From Rhizobium sp. FY34 (GTDB taxonomy: Bacteria > Pseudomonadota > Alphaproteobacteria > Rhizobiales > Rhizobiaceae): a stretch of DNA of 64,000 bases. A program made the position numbers and the translations under genes. The notes below the pieces were generated by a model. The model searched no databases. It was not told the DNA's origin and was given only the letters and a program-made list of their open reading frames with translations. The DNA lies in the NCBI RefSeq assembly GCF_005222845.1, contig NZ_STFZ01000018.1:434001-498000 (forward strand), in the 5' to 3' direction. Shown here in pieces: positions 17,272 to 24,935 of the stretch (positions are counted from its first letter, which is position 1; each line of letters opens with the position of its first letter).

Positions 17272-17313
17272 ATGTTCATCCCGATGACAGTTAGAGCAAG
17301 GACGCCCGACCAG

Positions 17314-17703
17314 ATGGCCCATCTCGAACCCGAGACACAGGAAGAAGAGCCGCTCGATCCGGTCATGGAAGCCGTCCGTCGCAAGATGGTGCGCCTGCAG
17401 GTGGTCTCCGGCGGCATCATGTTCATCAGCCTTATGGCGGTGTTGTTGGCCGTTGTCTACAAGGTGAGGAATGCGCCGCAGCCGGCACCGACAAGCCTTG
17501 CCACGGGGGCTGGCTTTGCCGTTCCTGCCGATCAGCCGCTGGCCGTGACGGCGCGTCTGCCGACCGGCTTCGAGATCCGCTCCGTGTCGCAATCGGGCAG
17601 CCAGATCCTATTTTATGGCGTGCTGGCCGGTGTGCAAAAGGTGATGATCTTCGATCTCTCCGTCGGGCGCATCGTCGCGGATGTCACGGTCGCCGACCGC
17701 TGA
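17314..17703 (+). CDS. Small single-span membrane protein, conserved hypothetical
   Basis: 129 residues from ATG 17314; earlier in-frame ATGs at 17272 and 17284 cannot be excluded. The N-terminus is acidic (EPETQEEEPLDPVMEAV), with one membrane helix at about residues 32-53 (VVSGGIMFISLMAVLLAVVY). A periplasmic domain ends FYGVLAGVQKVMIFDLSVGR. It is divergent from rluD and abuts the RNA methyltransferase gene, with which it is probably cotranscribed. No known family function recognised. Confidence 0.7.
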   Translation: MAHLEPETQEEEPLDPVMEAVRRKMVRLQVVSGGIMFISLMAVLLAVVYKVRNAPQPAPTSLATGAGFAVPADQPLAVTARLPTGFEIRSVSQSGSQILFYGVLAGVQKVMIFDLSVGRIVADVTVADR

Positions 17704-17704
17704 C

Positions 17705-18541
17705 ATGATGCAGCTGCCCAGTCCGCCGATCCGCATCACGGATGCCGACGATCCCCGGATCGCCGAGTTTCGCGGCATTCGCGAGCGGGATCTGGTCGGC
17801 CGTCGCGGTGTGTTTATCGCCGAGGGAACGGTTGTCCTGCGCATGCTGGCGGCAGCCCATGCCGTGGGCGGCGATTTTTGCGCCGACAAGATCCTGCTTC
17901 TGGAAAACCGCGTCGAGGGTGTCGGTGACATTCTGACGCTTTATCCAGCCGATGTGCCGGTCTATGTGGCTGGTGCGGCCGTTCTCGATGCCATTGCCGG
18001 CTTTCATCTGCATCGCGGCGTTCTGGCGCTTGGGCGGCGGGTCCGGCAATCGACCGTTGCCGCGCTTCTGGCTTCCGTGCCTGATCCGGGGCTCGTGGTC
18101 ATTGCCTGCGGTATTTCCAACCACGACAATATCGGCTCGATCTTTCGAAATGCCGCAGCCTTCGGCGCCTCGGCGGTGTTTCTGGATGAAACCTCGTGCG
18201 ATCCGCTTTACCGCAAGGCACTGCGCGTCTCTGTCGGTTCCGTGTTGTCGGTGCCTTATGTGCGCGGCGGTTCGGCGCTGGACCTCCTGCAAGAGGTGTC
18301 AGACGCCGGATTTTCGATCTATGGATTATCGCCGCGTGGGGAATGTGAGATCGGTACCATTGCGCCGGCGCGCGGTATAGCGCTGGTCACCGGCACCGAA
18401 GGCGAGGGGCTTCCGGCTGCGATCATGGCGCGGTTCAAGACGGCGCGCATCAGCCAGAAACCGGGGCTCGACAGCCTGAATGCCGCCACCGCTACCGGTA
18501 TCGCGCTCTATGAAATGGCACGCCGTCAAGGCCTTATCTGA
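17705..18541 (+). CDS. TrmH/SpoU-family RNA 2'-O-methyltransferase
   Basis: 278 residues. The N-terminal substrate-binding part (FIAEGTVVLRMLAAAH) is followed by a SPOUT knot domain with its three motifs: ACGISNHDNIGSIFRNAAAFG, ALVTGTEGEGLP and LDSLNAATATGIALYEM. The last two form the SAM-binding trefoil knot. These enzymes 2'-O-methylate ribose in tRNA or rRNA; the exact target is not evident. The start one base after the upstream TGA is chosen because the frame further upstream overlaps the preceding gene. It forms an operon with the small membrane protein. Confidence 0.88.
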   Translation: MMQLPSPPIRITDADDPRIAEFRGIRERDLVGRRGVFIAEGTVVLRMLAAAHAVGGDFCADKILLLENRVEGVGDILTLYPADVPVYVAGAAVLDAIAGFHLHRGVLALGRRVRQSTVAALLASVPDPGLVVIACGISNHDNIGSIFRNAAAFGASAVFLDETSCDPLYRKALRVSVGSVLSVPYVRGGSALDLLQEVSDAGFSIYGLSPRGECEIGTIAPARGIALVTGTEGEGLPAAIMARFKTARISQKPGLDSLNAATATGIALYEMARRQGLI

Positions 18542-18555
18542 GCTTTCGACCGCCT

Positions 18556-19737
18556 CTATGCGTCCGGCGCCTGCGGTCCGATGGTTGCGATCGCATGGCG
18601 GGCGCGGGCGGCAAGGCTGATCCGGTCGAGATCCGGGCGGTCTTCACGCTCTAGTAGCGACGGAATGGGCGATGCACTTCCCTCACGAGTTGCCGTCAGC
18701 GCCACCATGTCTGCGGCGATCGATGCCAGTTCCTGGCGCACGGCATCGTCATTGAGTTTGCGGCCCGTCGTCAGATGCGCGCCCAGTGCGATGCTGCGGT
18801 TGCGGATATCTTCGGCAAAACGGGTCAGATCCGGCATGGGCGGCATTTTTTCTTCTTTTGGTTCGGTCGCTATCTGCGCGGCGTCCGGTGTTTCGCCGCC
18901 ATCACCATGCTCGACAAGGTCTGCCGCAACGGCCGCCCCGCTTTTGGCATTTCGCTTGGTGGCACTGCGGCCGGTCTTCGGCTTCTGTTGCAGGCGCTCA
19001 AGCTGCTGTTCGCGCCGCTCCACTGTGACCTGGAGATCGGCCTTTTCGGCAATCTCGCGTGCCAGCCGGTCATCGGCGCGGGCCGCACGGTTCATCTCCT
19101 CCTGCAGCCGGCGCTCGGCTTCCTTGGCGCGCGCCGTCAGCAGCTTCACATCCGTGCGCAGCGTATCACGTTCCTCGCGCAGGGCGGCGCTGCGGAAGCG
19201 GGCATTCTCCACCTCCGTATCGCGGGTGGAGAGGTCAATCTTCAGCGTGTCGATATCGGTCGCCAGCCGCGCGATACGGCGTTGCAGGGCCTCGATTTCC
19301 TCTTCTTTCAGGGCCGCGCTGCTTTCGACCAGTTGCAGCGATTCCTTCAGCTGATGGATAAAGCCTTCCTCGCGGCGCAGGCGTGATCGAAGATCGGCTG
19401 CCTCCGTGCTCATGTCCTCCACCTGCATGCGCAAATCGTCATTGGTGGCGTGCAGCTGGGCTGCCTCCTTCGTCAGCTTGTCATGGGCCAGTTGCAGCTC
19501 CAGAGCGTGATCGCGCTGAAAGGTCAGTTCCTGCTTGGTGCGGGCATTTTCCGCCGCGTAGACGGCGCGCGCCAGATCGCGCTGCGCCCGCACTTCCGGC
19601 GGGCTGATCGGCATAGTCGCCTTCAGGCGATTTTCCGTATAGCGCACCACCCGCCGATGTACGGCCGGCGCAAGGACCATCACGAGAAGCGTCGCGCTCA
19701 GAAAGCCCAGGCCGAAGAGAAGCGCGAATTCGATCAC
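18556..19737 (-). CDS. N-terminally anchored coiled-coil protein
   Basis: 393 residues. A membrane helix occupies about residues 3-25 (EFALLFGLGFLSATLLVMVL). It is followed by a long charged heptad-rich coiled coil at about 55-265. The remainder is a low-complexity, Lys/Ala-rich stretch and a short helical C-terminus from about 290. No enzymatic motif is visible. Proteins of this shape in Rhizobiaceae are annotated as hypothetical; a scaffold or envelope role is a guess. It is convergent with the RNA methyltransferase 15 bp away. Confidence 0.8.
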   Translation of the reverse strand: MIEFALLFGLGFLSATLLVMVLAPAVHRRVVRYTENRLKATMPISPPEVRAQRDLARAVYAAENARTKQELTFQRDHALELQLAHDKLTKEAAQLHATNDDLRMQVEDMSTEAADLRSRLRREEGFIHQLKESLQLVESSAALKEEEIEALQRRIARLATDIDTLKIDLSTRDTEVENARFRSAALREERDTLRTDVKLLTARAKEAERRLQEEMNRAARADDRLAREIAEKADLQVTVERREQQLERLQQKPKTGRSATKRNAKSGAAVAADLVEHGDGGETPDAAQIATEPKEEKMPPMPDLTRFAEDIRNRSIALGAHLTTGRKLNDDAVRQELASIAADMVALTATREGSASPIPSLLEREDRPDLDRISLAARARHAIATIGPQAPDA

Positions 19738-19847
19738 AGGAGACCTTTTTCAACAATGGTGATGCGGATGGAGCTACTCCATCCGCTCTCGCACAACAAT
19801 AAGCGCCTGAATTTCGCGATGAAAGCTTCGCCGGCGTTATGCCAGTC

Positions 19848-20435
19848 TCAGAAGGGATTCCAGGTGGCGGCCTGGGTGAACTTCAGATAGCCGACATTGA
19901 CACCTAAGCGCGCACCGATGCCGGTGCGGATCGGCACGATCAGCACATTGTTGTTGCGCAGCGCCGTCATGCCGACACCGGCCACCACGAAGGCTGAACC
20001 GCTGACGCCGCCATAGCGGGTGTAAAGGGTGTTGATATCCGGCAGGTTATAGACCAGCATCATGGTGCGCGCGCCCTGGCCACCATAATCGATGCCGAGC
20101 GACGGCCCCTGCCAGAAGGCCGGGTGCTGGCCGGCATTCTTGGTATAGAGTTCACCCTCGCCATAGGTCAGGCCGGCAATGAAGGCGCCGGACCCTTCCT
20201 GGCCGAGAATATAGCCATTCGGCAGTCCATATTGCTGGAACGCCTTTTCCACCACCTTGGCCAGGCCGCCGCTGGTCGAGCCGAAAAAGCCGTGGCCGGC
20301 ATCGATGATTTCCTGGACATTGTATTGGGCAGAGGATTGTTGTGCGAAGGCAGTCGCCGGCGGCACAGCCGCAAGCGCCGCAAAAAGCGATATGGCAAGC
20401 AGCCGGGCGGCAGCGGTAAGTCTTTCGAAGCGCAT
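19848..20435 (-). CDS. eipA: Periplasmic envelope-integrity protein EipA (DUF1134)
   Basis: 195 residues. A signal peptide (LLAISLFAALAAVPPATAFA, cleavage near residue 31) precedes a glycine-rich DUF1134 beta domain with GHGFFGSTSGGLAKVVEKAF, PSLGIDYGGQGARTMMLVYN and GTGIGARLGVNVGYLKFT. The Brucella homologue EipA is a periplasmic protein needed for envelope stress resistance, and its gene is activated by CtrA. Here too a CtrA-like motif lies about 70-80 bp upstream and ctrA is 1.5 kb away. The start at 20435 is chosen because it begins the signal peptide; upstream in-frame residues are not signal-like. Confidence 0.85.
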   Translation of the reverse strand: MRFERLTAAARLLAISLFAALAAVPPATAFAQQSSAQYNVQEIIDAGHGFFGSTSGGLAKVVEKAFQQYGLPNGYILGQEGSGAFIAGLTYGEGELYTKNAGQHPAFWQGPSLGIDYGGQGARTMMLVYNLPDINTLYTRYGGVSGSAFVVAGVGMTALRNNNVLIVPIRTGIGARLGVNVGYLKFTQAATWNPF

Positions 20436-20502
20436 TGGCCTGTCCGTTTTTTTCTGAATAGGATGCCTATAGTCGCGGCCGCACCATCTTGCGACCATCC
20501 TG

Positions 20503-20517
20503 TTAACAACCGGTTTA
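20503..20517. promoter_or_regulatory. CtrA-box-like site between eipA and chpT
   Basis: TTAA-N7-TTTA (spacer CAACCGG), one base off the CtrA consensus TTAA-N7-TTAA. It lies 68-82 bp upstream of eipA and 120 bp upstream of chpT. CtrA control of eipA is documented in Brucella; binding here is inferred. Confidence 0.5.
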
Positions 20518-20636
20518 CCAAAAATGGTGTCATTATGGCGGCGAACCGGGCACCTGCGGCGTCATTCGCTCAGGTTCACGCAATATTGTCGTGCAAGACG
20601 GTGTCATTGCACCGACGCACCAATCAGGAAAAGCCA

Positions 20637-21284
20637 ATGCCGAAGAATCCGAAGCTCAACCTCAGTGGTCATGATCTGGCGGCGCTCCTGTGCAGCCGCG
20701 TCTGCCATGACGTCATTTCACCGGTTGGCGCCATCAACAATGGTCTGGAACTGCTGGACGAAGGCGGCGCCGATGCCGACGCGCTGGACCTGATTCGCAC
20801 CTCGGCCATCAATGCTTCGGTTCGTCTGAAGTTTGCGCGTCTGGCTTTCGGTGCCTCCGGCTCTGTCGGTGCCTCGATCGATACGGGCGAGGCCGAAAAG
20901 GCCGCCAAGGATTTCGCCATCGCGGAAAAGAAGACGGAAGTGACCTGGAGCGGTCCGCGCGCCATCATTCCGAAGAACCGCGTGAAAATGCTGCTCAACC
21001 TGTTCATGGTTGCCTATAGCGCCATTCCGCGTGGCGGCTCGATCGATGTCGTCTTGGAAAACCCGGAGACGGACGCGAAATTCACGCTGACCGTCAAGGG
21101 CCGCATGCTGCGCCTGCCGACCAAATATGCCGAGATCTGTGCCGACTCGCTGGAAGAAGCTGTCGATGCCCATTCCATCCAGCCCTATTACACGGTGCTG
21201 CTGGCCGACGAATGCGGCATGGAACTGCGCCATGTGGTCTCGGAGGACAATATTGCGTTCATCGCCGAAGTGCCGGCCGTGTGA
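20637..21284 (+). CDS. chpT: Histidine phosphotransferase ChpT
   Basis: 215 residues. A DHp-like two-helix hairpin with CSRVCHDVISPVGAINNGLE (phospho-accepting His at about residue 24) is followed by a degenerate ATPase-like domain without nucleotide-binding boxes, as in Caulobacter ChpT. ChpT relays phosphate from CckA to CtrA and CpdR. AGGA lies upstream of the ATG at 20637; in-frame sequence before it is not ChpT-like. It sits next to a receiver gene and ctrA, the arrangement expected for the pathway's own components. Confidence 0.92.
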   Translation: MPKNPKLNLSGHDLAALLCSRVCHDVISPVGAINNGLELLDEGGADADALDLIRTSAINASVRLKFARLAFGASGSVGASIDTGEAEKAAKDFAIAEKKTEVTWSGPRAIIPKNRVKMLLNLFMVAYSAIPRGGSIDVVLENPETDAKFTLTVKGRMLRLPTKYAEICADSLEEAVDAHSIQPYYTVLLADECGMELRHVVSEDNIAFIAEVPAV

Positions 21285-21380
21285 GGCTACGGTAACGGTT
21301 CTTTAGCCATCGCCGATTAACCTGCCCTCTGCTCCCGCCTTGCGGGGGGCAGCCCTTGTAGTGTCGAGGTTGGAGGTTCC

Positions 21381-21743
21381 ATGACGCGCCTGATGATTGC
21401 CGACAGTTCCGATATCGTTCGCACCGTCGCAAAGCGCATTCTCTCCGAACTCGGCTTCGTGGTCATCGAGGCGGCACATGAGCAGGAGGCGCTGATGCGC
21501 TGCCAGGCCGAGTTGCCGGCCATTCTCGTTGTCGATGCGAGCATGGAAGGCGCGCTGGGCCTGATTGCCAGCGTCCGTGCCATGCCGGGTGCCGAAAAGC
21601 TGCGGATCTATTACTGCGTCATCGAAGCCGATCTGAAAAAGATGATGATGGGCAAGCGCGCCGGAGCCGACGACTTCCTGATGAAGCCGTTTGACCGCAA
21701 GATCCTCTCGGCGGTCTTTTCGCCCTATGCGGCTGCGGCCTGA
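21381..21743 (+). CDS. Single-domain response regulator
   Basis: 120 residues, only a receiver domain: phospho-acceptor Asp at about residue 52 (ILVVDAS) and conserved Lys at about 102 (DDFLMKPFD). The acidic pocket is reduced to IADSSD. It has no output domain, so it likely works by protein contact, as CpdR and DivK do. It lies 96 bp after chpT and tail-to-tail with ctrA, which makes the CckA-ChpT relay the obvious partner. It does not look like a close CpdR copy, so I assign no name. Confidence 0.85.
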   Translation: MTRLMIADSSDIVRTVAKRILSELGFVVIEAAHEQEALMRCQAELPAILVVDASMEGALGLIASVRAMPGAEKLRIYYCVIEADLKKMMMGKRAGADDFLMKPFDRKILSAVFSPYAAAA

Positions 21744-21872
21744 CGCCAGCGTTTTTCATCTCCCGTGACTATCCTTTGCGCCTCGAGCTTTTAAAAGAAG
21801 GCCGGGCCGTTTTTGCATGCGCGCTTTGTGTCTGGGCAAGGTGCCTTGCATTCGCGTCTCGGGGCGCAAACG

Positions 21873-21897
21873 AAAAACGCCCGGACAATGCCGGGCG
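21873..21897 (-). terminator. Terminator of ctrA
   Basis: On the minus strand CGCCCGG pairs with CCGGGCG around a six-base loop and is followed by TTTTTCG. It lies 34 bp after the ctrA stop. Confidence 0.8.
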
Positions 21898-21930
21898 TTC
21901 AACTATGGATGATCGCGACTGTGACGAGGT

Positions 21931-22632
21931 TTACGCGGTTTCGGCGTATTCGTTGCTGTCCGGCTCGCGCAGCACATAGCCGCGGCCCCAGACCGTCTCG
22001 ATATAGTTTGCGCCGCCAGCCGCATTGGCAAGCTTCTTGCGGAGCTTACAGATGAAGACGTCGATGATCTTGAGTTCCGGTTCGTCCATGCCGCCATAAA
22101 GGTGGTTCAGGAACATTTCCTTCGTCAGCGTCGTGCCCTTGCGCAGCGAGAGCAGTTCGAGCATCTGGTATTCCTTGCCGGTCAGGTGAACCCGCTGGCC
22201 GCCGACCTCAACGGTCTTGGCATCAAGGTTCACGACCAGTTCGCCGGTGACGATGATCGACTGGGCATGGCCCTTGGATCGGCGCACGATGGCGTGGATG
22301 CGTGCAACAAGCTCGTCCTTGTGGAACGGCTTGGTCATGTAATCGTCGGCGCCAAAGCCGAGGCCGCGAACCTTGTCCTCGATGCCGGCCATGCCGGACA
22401 GGATCAGGATCGGAGTCTTGACTTTCGACAGACGCAGCGTCCGCAGAACCTCGTAGCCGGACATGTCCGGAAGATTGAGATCCAGCAGGATGATGTCGTA
22501 GTCGTACAGCTTTCCGAGGTCGACGCCCTCTTCTCCGAGATCCGTCGTATAGACGTTAAAGCTCTCGGACTTCAGCATCAGCTCGATGCTCTGAGCAGTC
22601 GCGCTGTCATCTTCGATGAGTAGAACCCGCAT
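21931..22632 (-). CDS. ctrA: Cell-cycle master response regulator CtrA
   Basis: 233 residues. The receiver domain opens [20 protein letters not shown], with Asp51 in [15 protein letters not shown] as phosphorylation site and the Lys in [13 protein letters not shown]. The winged-helix DNA-binding domain contains [17 protein letters not shown] and [16 protein letters not shown] sequence ahead of [13 protein letters not shown]. CtrA controls division, flagellar and DNA-replication genes in alphaproteobacteria. The start at 22632 gives the canonical N-terminus; upstream in-frame residues are leader. chpT, sciP and a receiver gene are all within 2.1 kb. Confidence 0.97.
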   Translation of the reverse strand: MRVLLIEDDSATAQSIELMLKSESFNVYTTDLGEEGVDLGKLYDYDIILLDLNLPDMSGYEVLRTLRLSKVKTPILILSGMAGIEDKVRGLGFGADDYMTKPFHKDELVARIHAIVRRSKGHAQSIIVTGELVVNLDAKTVEVGGQRVHLTGKEYQMLELLSLRKGTTLTKEMFLNHLYGGMDEPELKIIDVFICKLRKKLANAAGGANYIETVWGRGYVLREPDSNEYAETA

Positions 22633-23071
22633 ATTTTTCCCCTTTACCGCCGCGAAGGTGTGGATGCCCCCCAACGCGAAACGGATCCAGACGTTGCCTG
22701 ATGTGGAAGCTGACACCAATTGGTTAACAAACTCTGACCGCCTTTGGCAAGGCATAGGAATTTGTTAAACAAAGTCGGTATTGGCCTGATTTTCATTGTG
22801 AATCTGCCAGCGCCATACCTGAATCCCTTTGGCAGGTTTTACCCTTAAGTGATTCATACGACTCATCATTGTCGTCAGCCGAAATCGGCCATGGCATTTA
22901 CGGACCCTTAAACGATCGTCCCTATCATTAACGATGCCCGTAAATGAAAGGTTACCGCGGACGCCAATTCCTTAACGCCGCAGCAATTTTTTCGTCCGAA
23001 CTGTGGCAGTTCGGACTCAGGGTCTAAGAGTGTAAATAGCCGGGGTCTCGCTATCCACGGGAGTATTGCGT
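22633..23071. promoter_or_regulatory. ctrA / fliJ-like divergent control region
   Basis: 439 bp without a gene, more AT-rich than its flanks. It holds six TTAA half-sites of the CtrA type (22724, 22765, 22845, 22908, 22928, 22972), none forming an exact TTAA-N7-TTAA pair. Four GANTC sites for the CcrM methyltransferase lie at 22821, 22851, 22860 and 23014, three of them inside 44 bp. In Caulobacter a ctrA promoter is controlled both by CtrA itself and by GANTC methylation. The same logic here is inference. Confidence 0.65.
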
Positions 23072-23422
23072 ATGAAGACGCGTGACAGCCTTGTGCGCCT
23101 GAAAGAATTTCAGGTGAATGAAAAGCGCCGCCAATTGCAGCAGTTGCAGCTGATGATGGCGGAATTTGAACGTATGTCGAAAGAACTGGAACACCAGATT
23201 TCGATCGAAGAGAAAAAATCGGGAATCACAGACCCGAATCACTTCGCCTATCCGACCTTTGCCAAGGCGGCCCGCCAACGTGCGGACAATCTGCAAGGCT
23301 CCATCCGGGAACTCCGCGTCCAGCAGGACAGCGCAGAACTTGCCCTGGAGGAGGCTCAGGCTGAGCTATCCAAAGCAACCGCTCTTGAAGAGCGGGACGG
23401 CGGCATGCGCGCTCGCGCCTGA
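23072..23422 (+). CDS. FliJ-like coiled-coil protein
   Basis: 116 residues, almost entirely heptad-rich helix (VRLKEFQVNEKRRQLQQLQL, then EFERMSKELEHQISIEEKKS), the size and shape of the flagellar export chaperone FliJ. GGGAG lies eight bases before the ATG at 23072. It diverges from ctrA, and flagellar genes are classic CtrA targets. No other flagellar gene is in the window, so assignment rests on length, composition and context. Confidence 0.65.
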   Translation: MKTRDSLVRLKEFQVNEKRRQLQQLQLMMAEFERMSKELEHQISIEEKKSGITDPNHFAYPTFAKAARQRADNLQGSIRELRVQQDSAELALEEAQAELSKATALEERDGGMRARA

Positions 23423-23500
23423 TCCGTTTGTCAGCACTGTCCTAATCATGCGTGGATGCCAAGTGTATCCGCGCGTGCTTTTTTGTGAATTCCTGACAGG

Positions 23501-23782
23501 TTAACCTTGGATCACATTCCGCCAGTCGGGGTGACGGGAAACCTGTGCCTGAAAGAACGGGCAGAGCGGGATGATTTTCCAGCCACCCTTGCGGGCTTCA
23601 TCGACGGCATGTTCGGCGAGCGCCTGACCGACACCTTTGCCCCGAAGGGCATCATCCACCTGTGTATGATCGATGACGATCAGGTGCGGATCGGCGCGTG
23701 AAAACGTCATTTCAGCGCTATGCCCAGCCAGTTCGGCGTGGTAGCGGCCGCCGGACTGCGTGTCTTCGAGGATGATCTGCAT
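23501..23782 (-). CDS. Small GNAT-type N-acetyltransferase (YjdJ-like)
   Basis: 93 residues. The short acetyltransferase fold of COG2388 is visible: sheet strands with AEMTFSRADPHLIVIDHTQV, the acetyl-CoA loop RGKGVGQALAEHAV, and IIPLCPFFQAQVSRHPDW at the end. These mini-GNATs lack the large substrate domain and have no firmly known substrate. The start at 23782 is the ATG that begins the first strand. Confidence 0.8.
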   Translation of the reverse strand: MQIILEDTQSGGRYHAELAGHSAEMTFSRADPHLIVIDHTQVDDALRGKGVGQALAEHAVDEARKGGWKIIPLCPFFQAQVSRHPDWRNVIQG

Positions 23783-23885
23783 GGGCTTTGCGTCCAATCG
23801 TCAAGGCGTATCAAAGCTGATATGGGACGCTTGCGGTGCAAAACCAGACGCGGGCCAAATGCCACACTCTAAAACGGGAGATCAC

Positions 23886-24335
23886 ATGGCCCGATGGCGG
23901 ATGCTGCTGATGGCCCTGGCGGCGGTGTCGCTGGTGCTTGGGCTTGTGCTGCCGATCATGCGGCTGGAACGGCTCTATGTGTTTGCCGACAGCCCGTCGA
24001 TCCTTGATCTGGTCGTCGGATTGTGGCGCGAGGGCGAGTGGCCGCTTGCACTTCTCATCGGGCTGTTTTCGGTGGTGTTCCCGCTCCTCAAGCTCATTCT
24101 GCTTGCCTGGCGCGAGGCCGGGCGGGCTCTGCCGGAGGGGTCTTTCGGCCGCGCGCTGCCGCATCTGTCGAAGTGGTCTATGATTGACGTGATGCTTGTG
24201 GCAATTGTGATATTCGCGGCCAAGAGCAGTGGCCTGGCATCCGCAGTCGCGCAGCCTGGCCTCTGGTTCTATGCAGCCTCGGCGGTGATCGTCGGGCTGA
24301 TGATGTCGACGTCTTCCACGTCTGGCAGGGGATAG
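23886..24335 (+). CDS. Paraquat-inducible protein A family membrane protein
   Basis: 149 residues with four hydrophobic segments and the PqiA-like arrangement MRLERLYVFADSPSILD, then a second helix pair. It is one half of the usual two-module PqiA and lacks its N-terminal cysteine ribbon. PqiA-family proteins support lipid transport between membranes with MCE proteins. No MCE gene is nearby. GGGAG precedes the ATG at 23886 and decides the start. Confidence 0.7.
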   Translation: MARWRMLLMALAAVSLVLGLVLPIMRLERLYVFADSPSILDLVVGLWREGEWPLALLIGLFSVVFPLLKLILLAWREAGRALPEGSFGRALPHLSKWSMIDVMLVAIVIFAAKSSGLASAVAQPGLWFYAASAVIVGLMMSTSSTSGRG

Positions 24336-24353
24336 GGGCACGTATTCCGACCG

Positions 24354-24384
24354 AAAAATCCCATTGGGCCAAAGGCCCTGGGAT
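24354..24384 (-). terminator. Terminator of sciP
   Basis: On the minus strand ATCCCAGGGCC pairs with GGCCCAATGGGAT (one bulge) around TTT and is followed by a T run. It begins 31 bp after the sciP stop. Confidence 0.75.
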
Positions 24385-24414
24385 CTCGGTTGATGCCGTC
24401 AGCCCTTCAGCCGC

Positions 24415-24690
24415 CTAATGGCGGTACTGCTGGATGCGGGTGGTGCGCAGGCCAGCCAGGCCATGATCGTTGATGGATGCCTGCCAGGACAGGAATTCTT
24501 CGACGGTAAGCGTATATCGTTCGCAGGCTTCCTCGAGGCTCAAGAGGCCACCACGCACCGCTGCAACCACTTCCGCCTTGCGACGGATGACCCAACGGCG
24601 CGTATTGGCCGGCGGAAGATCCGCAATGGTCAGTGGGCTGCCATCGGGGCCGATGACATATTTAACTCGAGGACGGATCATTTCGGTCAT
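24415..24690 (-). CDS. sciP: CtrA-inhibitory protein SciP (DUF1153)
   Basis: 91 residues, the DUF1153 helix-turn-helix fold: RPRVKYVIGPDGSPLTIADL, then RRWVIRRKAEVVAAVRGGLL and SLEEACERYTLTVEEFLSW. In Caulobacter SciP is a small protein that blocks CtrA-activated transcription in G1. The ATG at 24690 gives the conserved N-terminus. A near-consensus CtrA box lies 52-66 bp upstream and a GANTC site directly upstream of the start, suggesting CtrA/CcrM feedback. It is 1.8 kb from ctrA. Confidence 0.92.
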   Translation of the reverse strand: MTEMIRPRVKYVIGPDGSPLTIADLPPANTRRWVIRRKAEVVAAVRGGLLSLEEACERYTLTVEEFLSWQASINDHGLAGLRTTRIQQYRH

Positions 24691-24692
24691 TG

Positions 24693-24756
24693 GACTCTCT
24701 ACACTACACAAGACCACATGAACGACCGTACCGTCGCAGCTTTAACAATTGACTAA
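24693..24756 (-). promoter_or_regulatory. sciP promoter region: GANTC site and CtrA-box-like motif
   Basis: GACTC (24693-24697) adjoins the sciP start. TTAA-N7-CTAA (24742-24756, spacer CAATTGA) is one base from the CtrA consensus; on the sciP strand it reads TTAG-N7-TTAA. Both fit the known circuit in which CtrA activates its inhibitor. The site is inferred. Confidence 0.55.
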
Positions 24757-24879
24757 ATGGGAACCTTGAATTGTCTGAATCCTGCCCGGAAGGCTTGATA
24801 TTGCAGAGAGATAATCAGTTTCCCCCTTGATTCCCGAGTGTATCTCGACTTTCAAATATGGGGTTTATGCTTGGAAAAG

Positions 24880-24920
24880 AGATGGCGACCCGGCTTCAAC
24901 CGGCCGAACGCCATCTTTTT
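24880..24920. terminator. Hairpin terminator after the DUF2793 gene
   Basis: AGATGGCG (24880-24887) pairs with CGCCATCT (24909-24916), with an inner CCGG pair. On the plus strand it is followed by TTTT, on the minus strand by CTTTTCC, so it may work both ways. It lies 16-56 bp beyond the stop of the minus-strand DUF2793 gene. Confidence 0.65.
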
Positions 24921-24935
24921 CCGCCTTTGTGAAGG

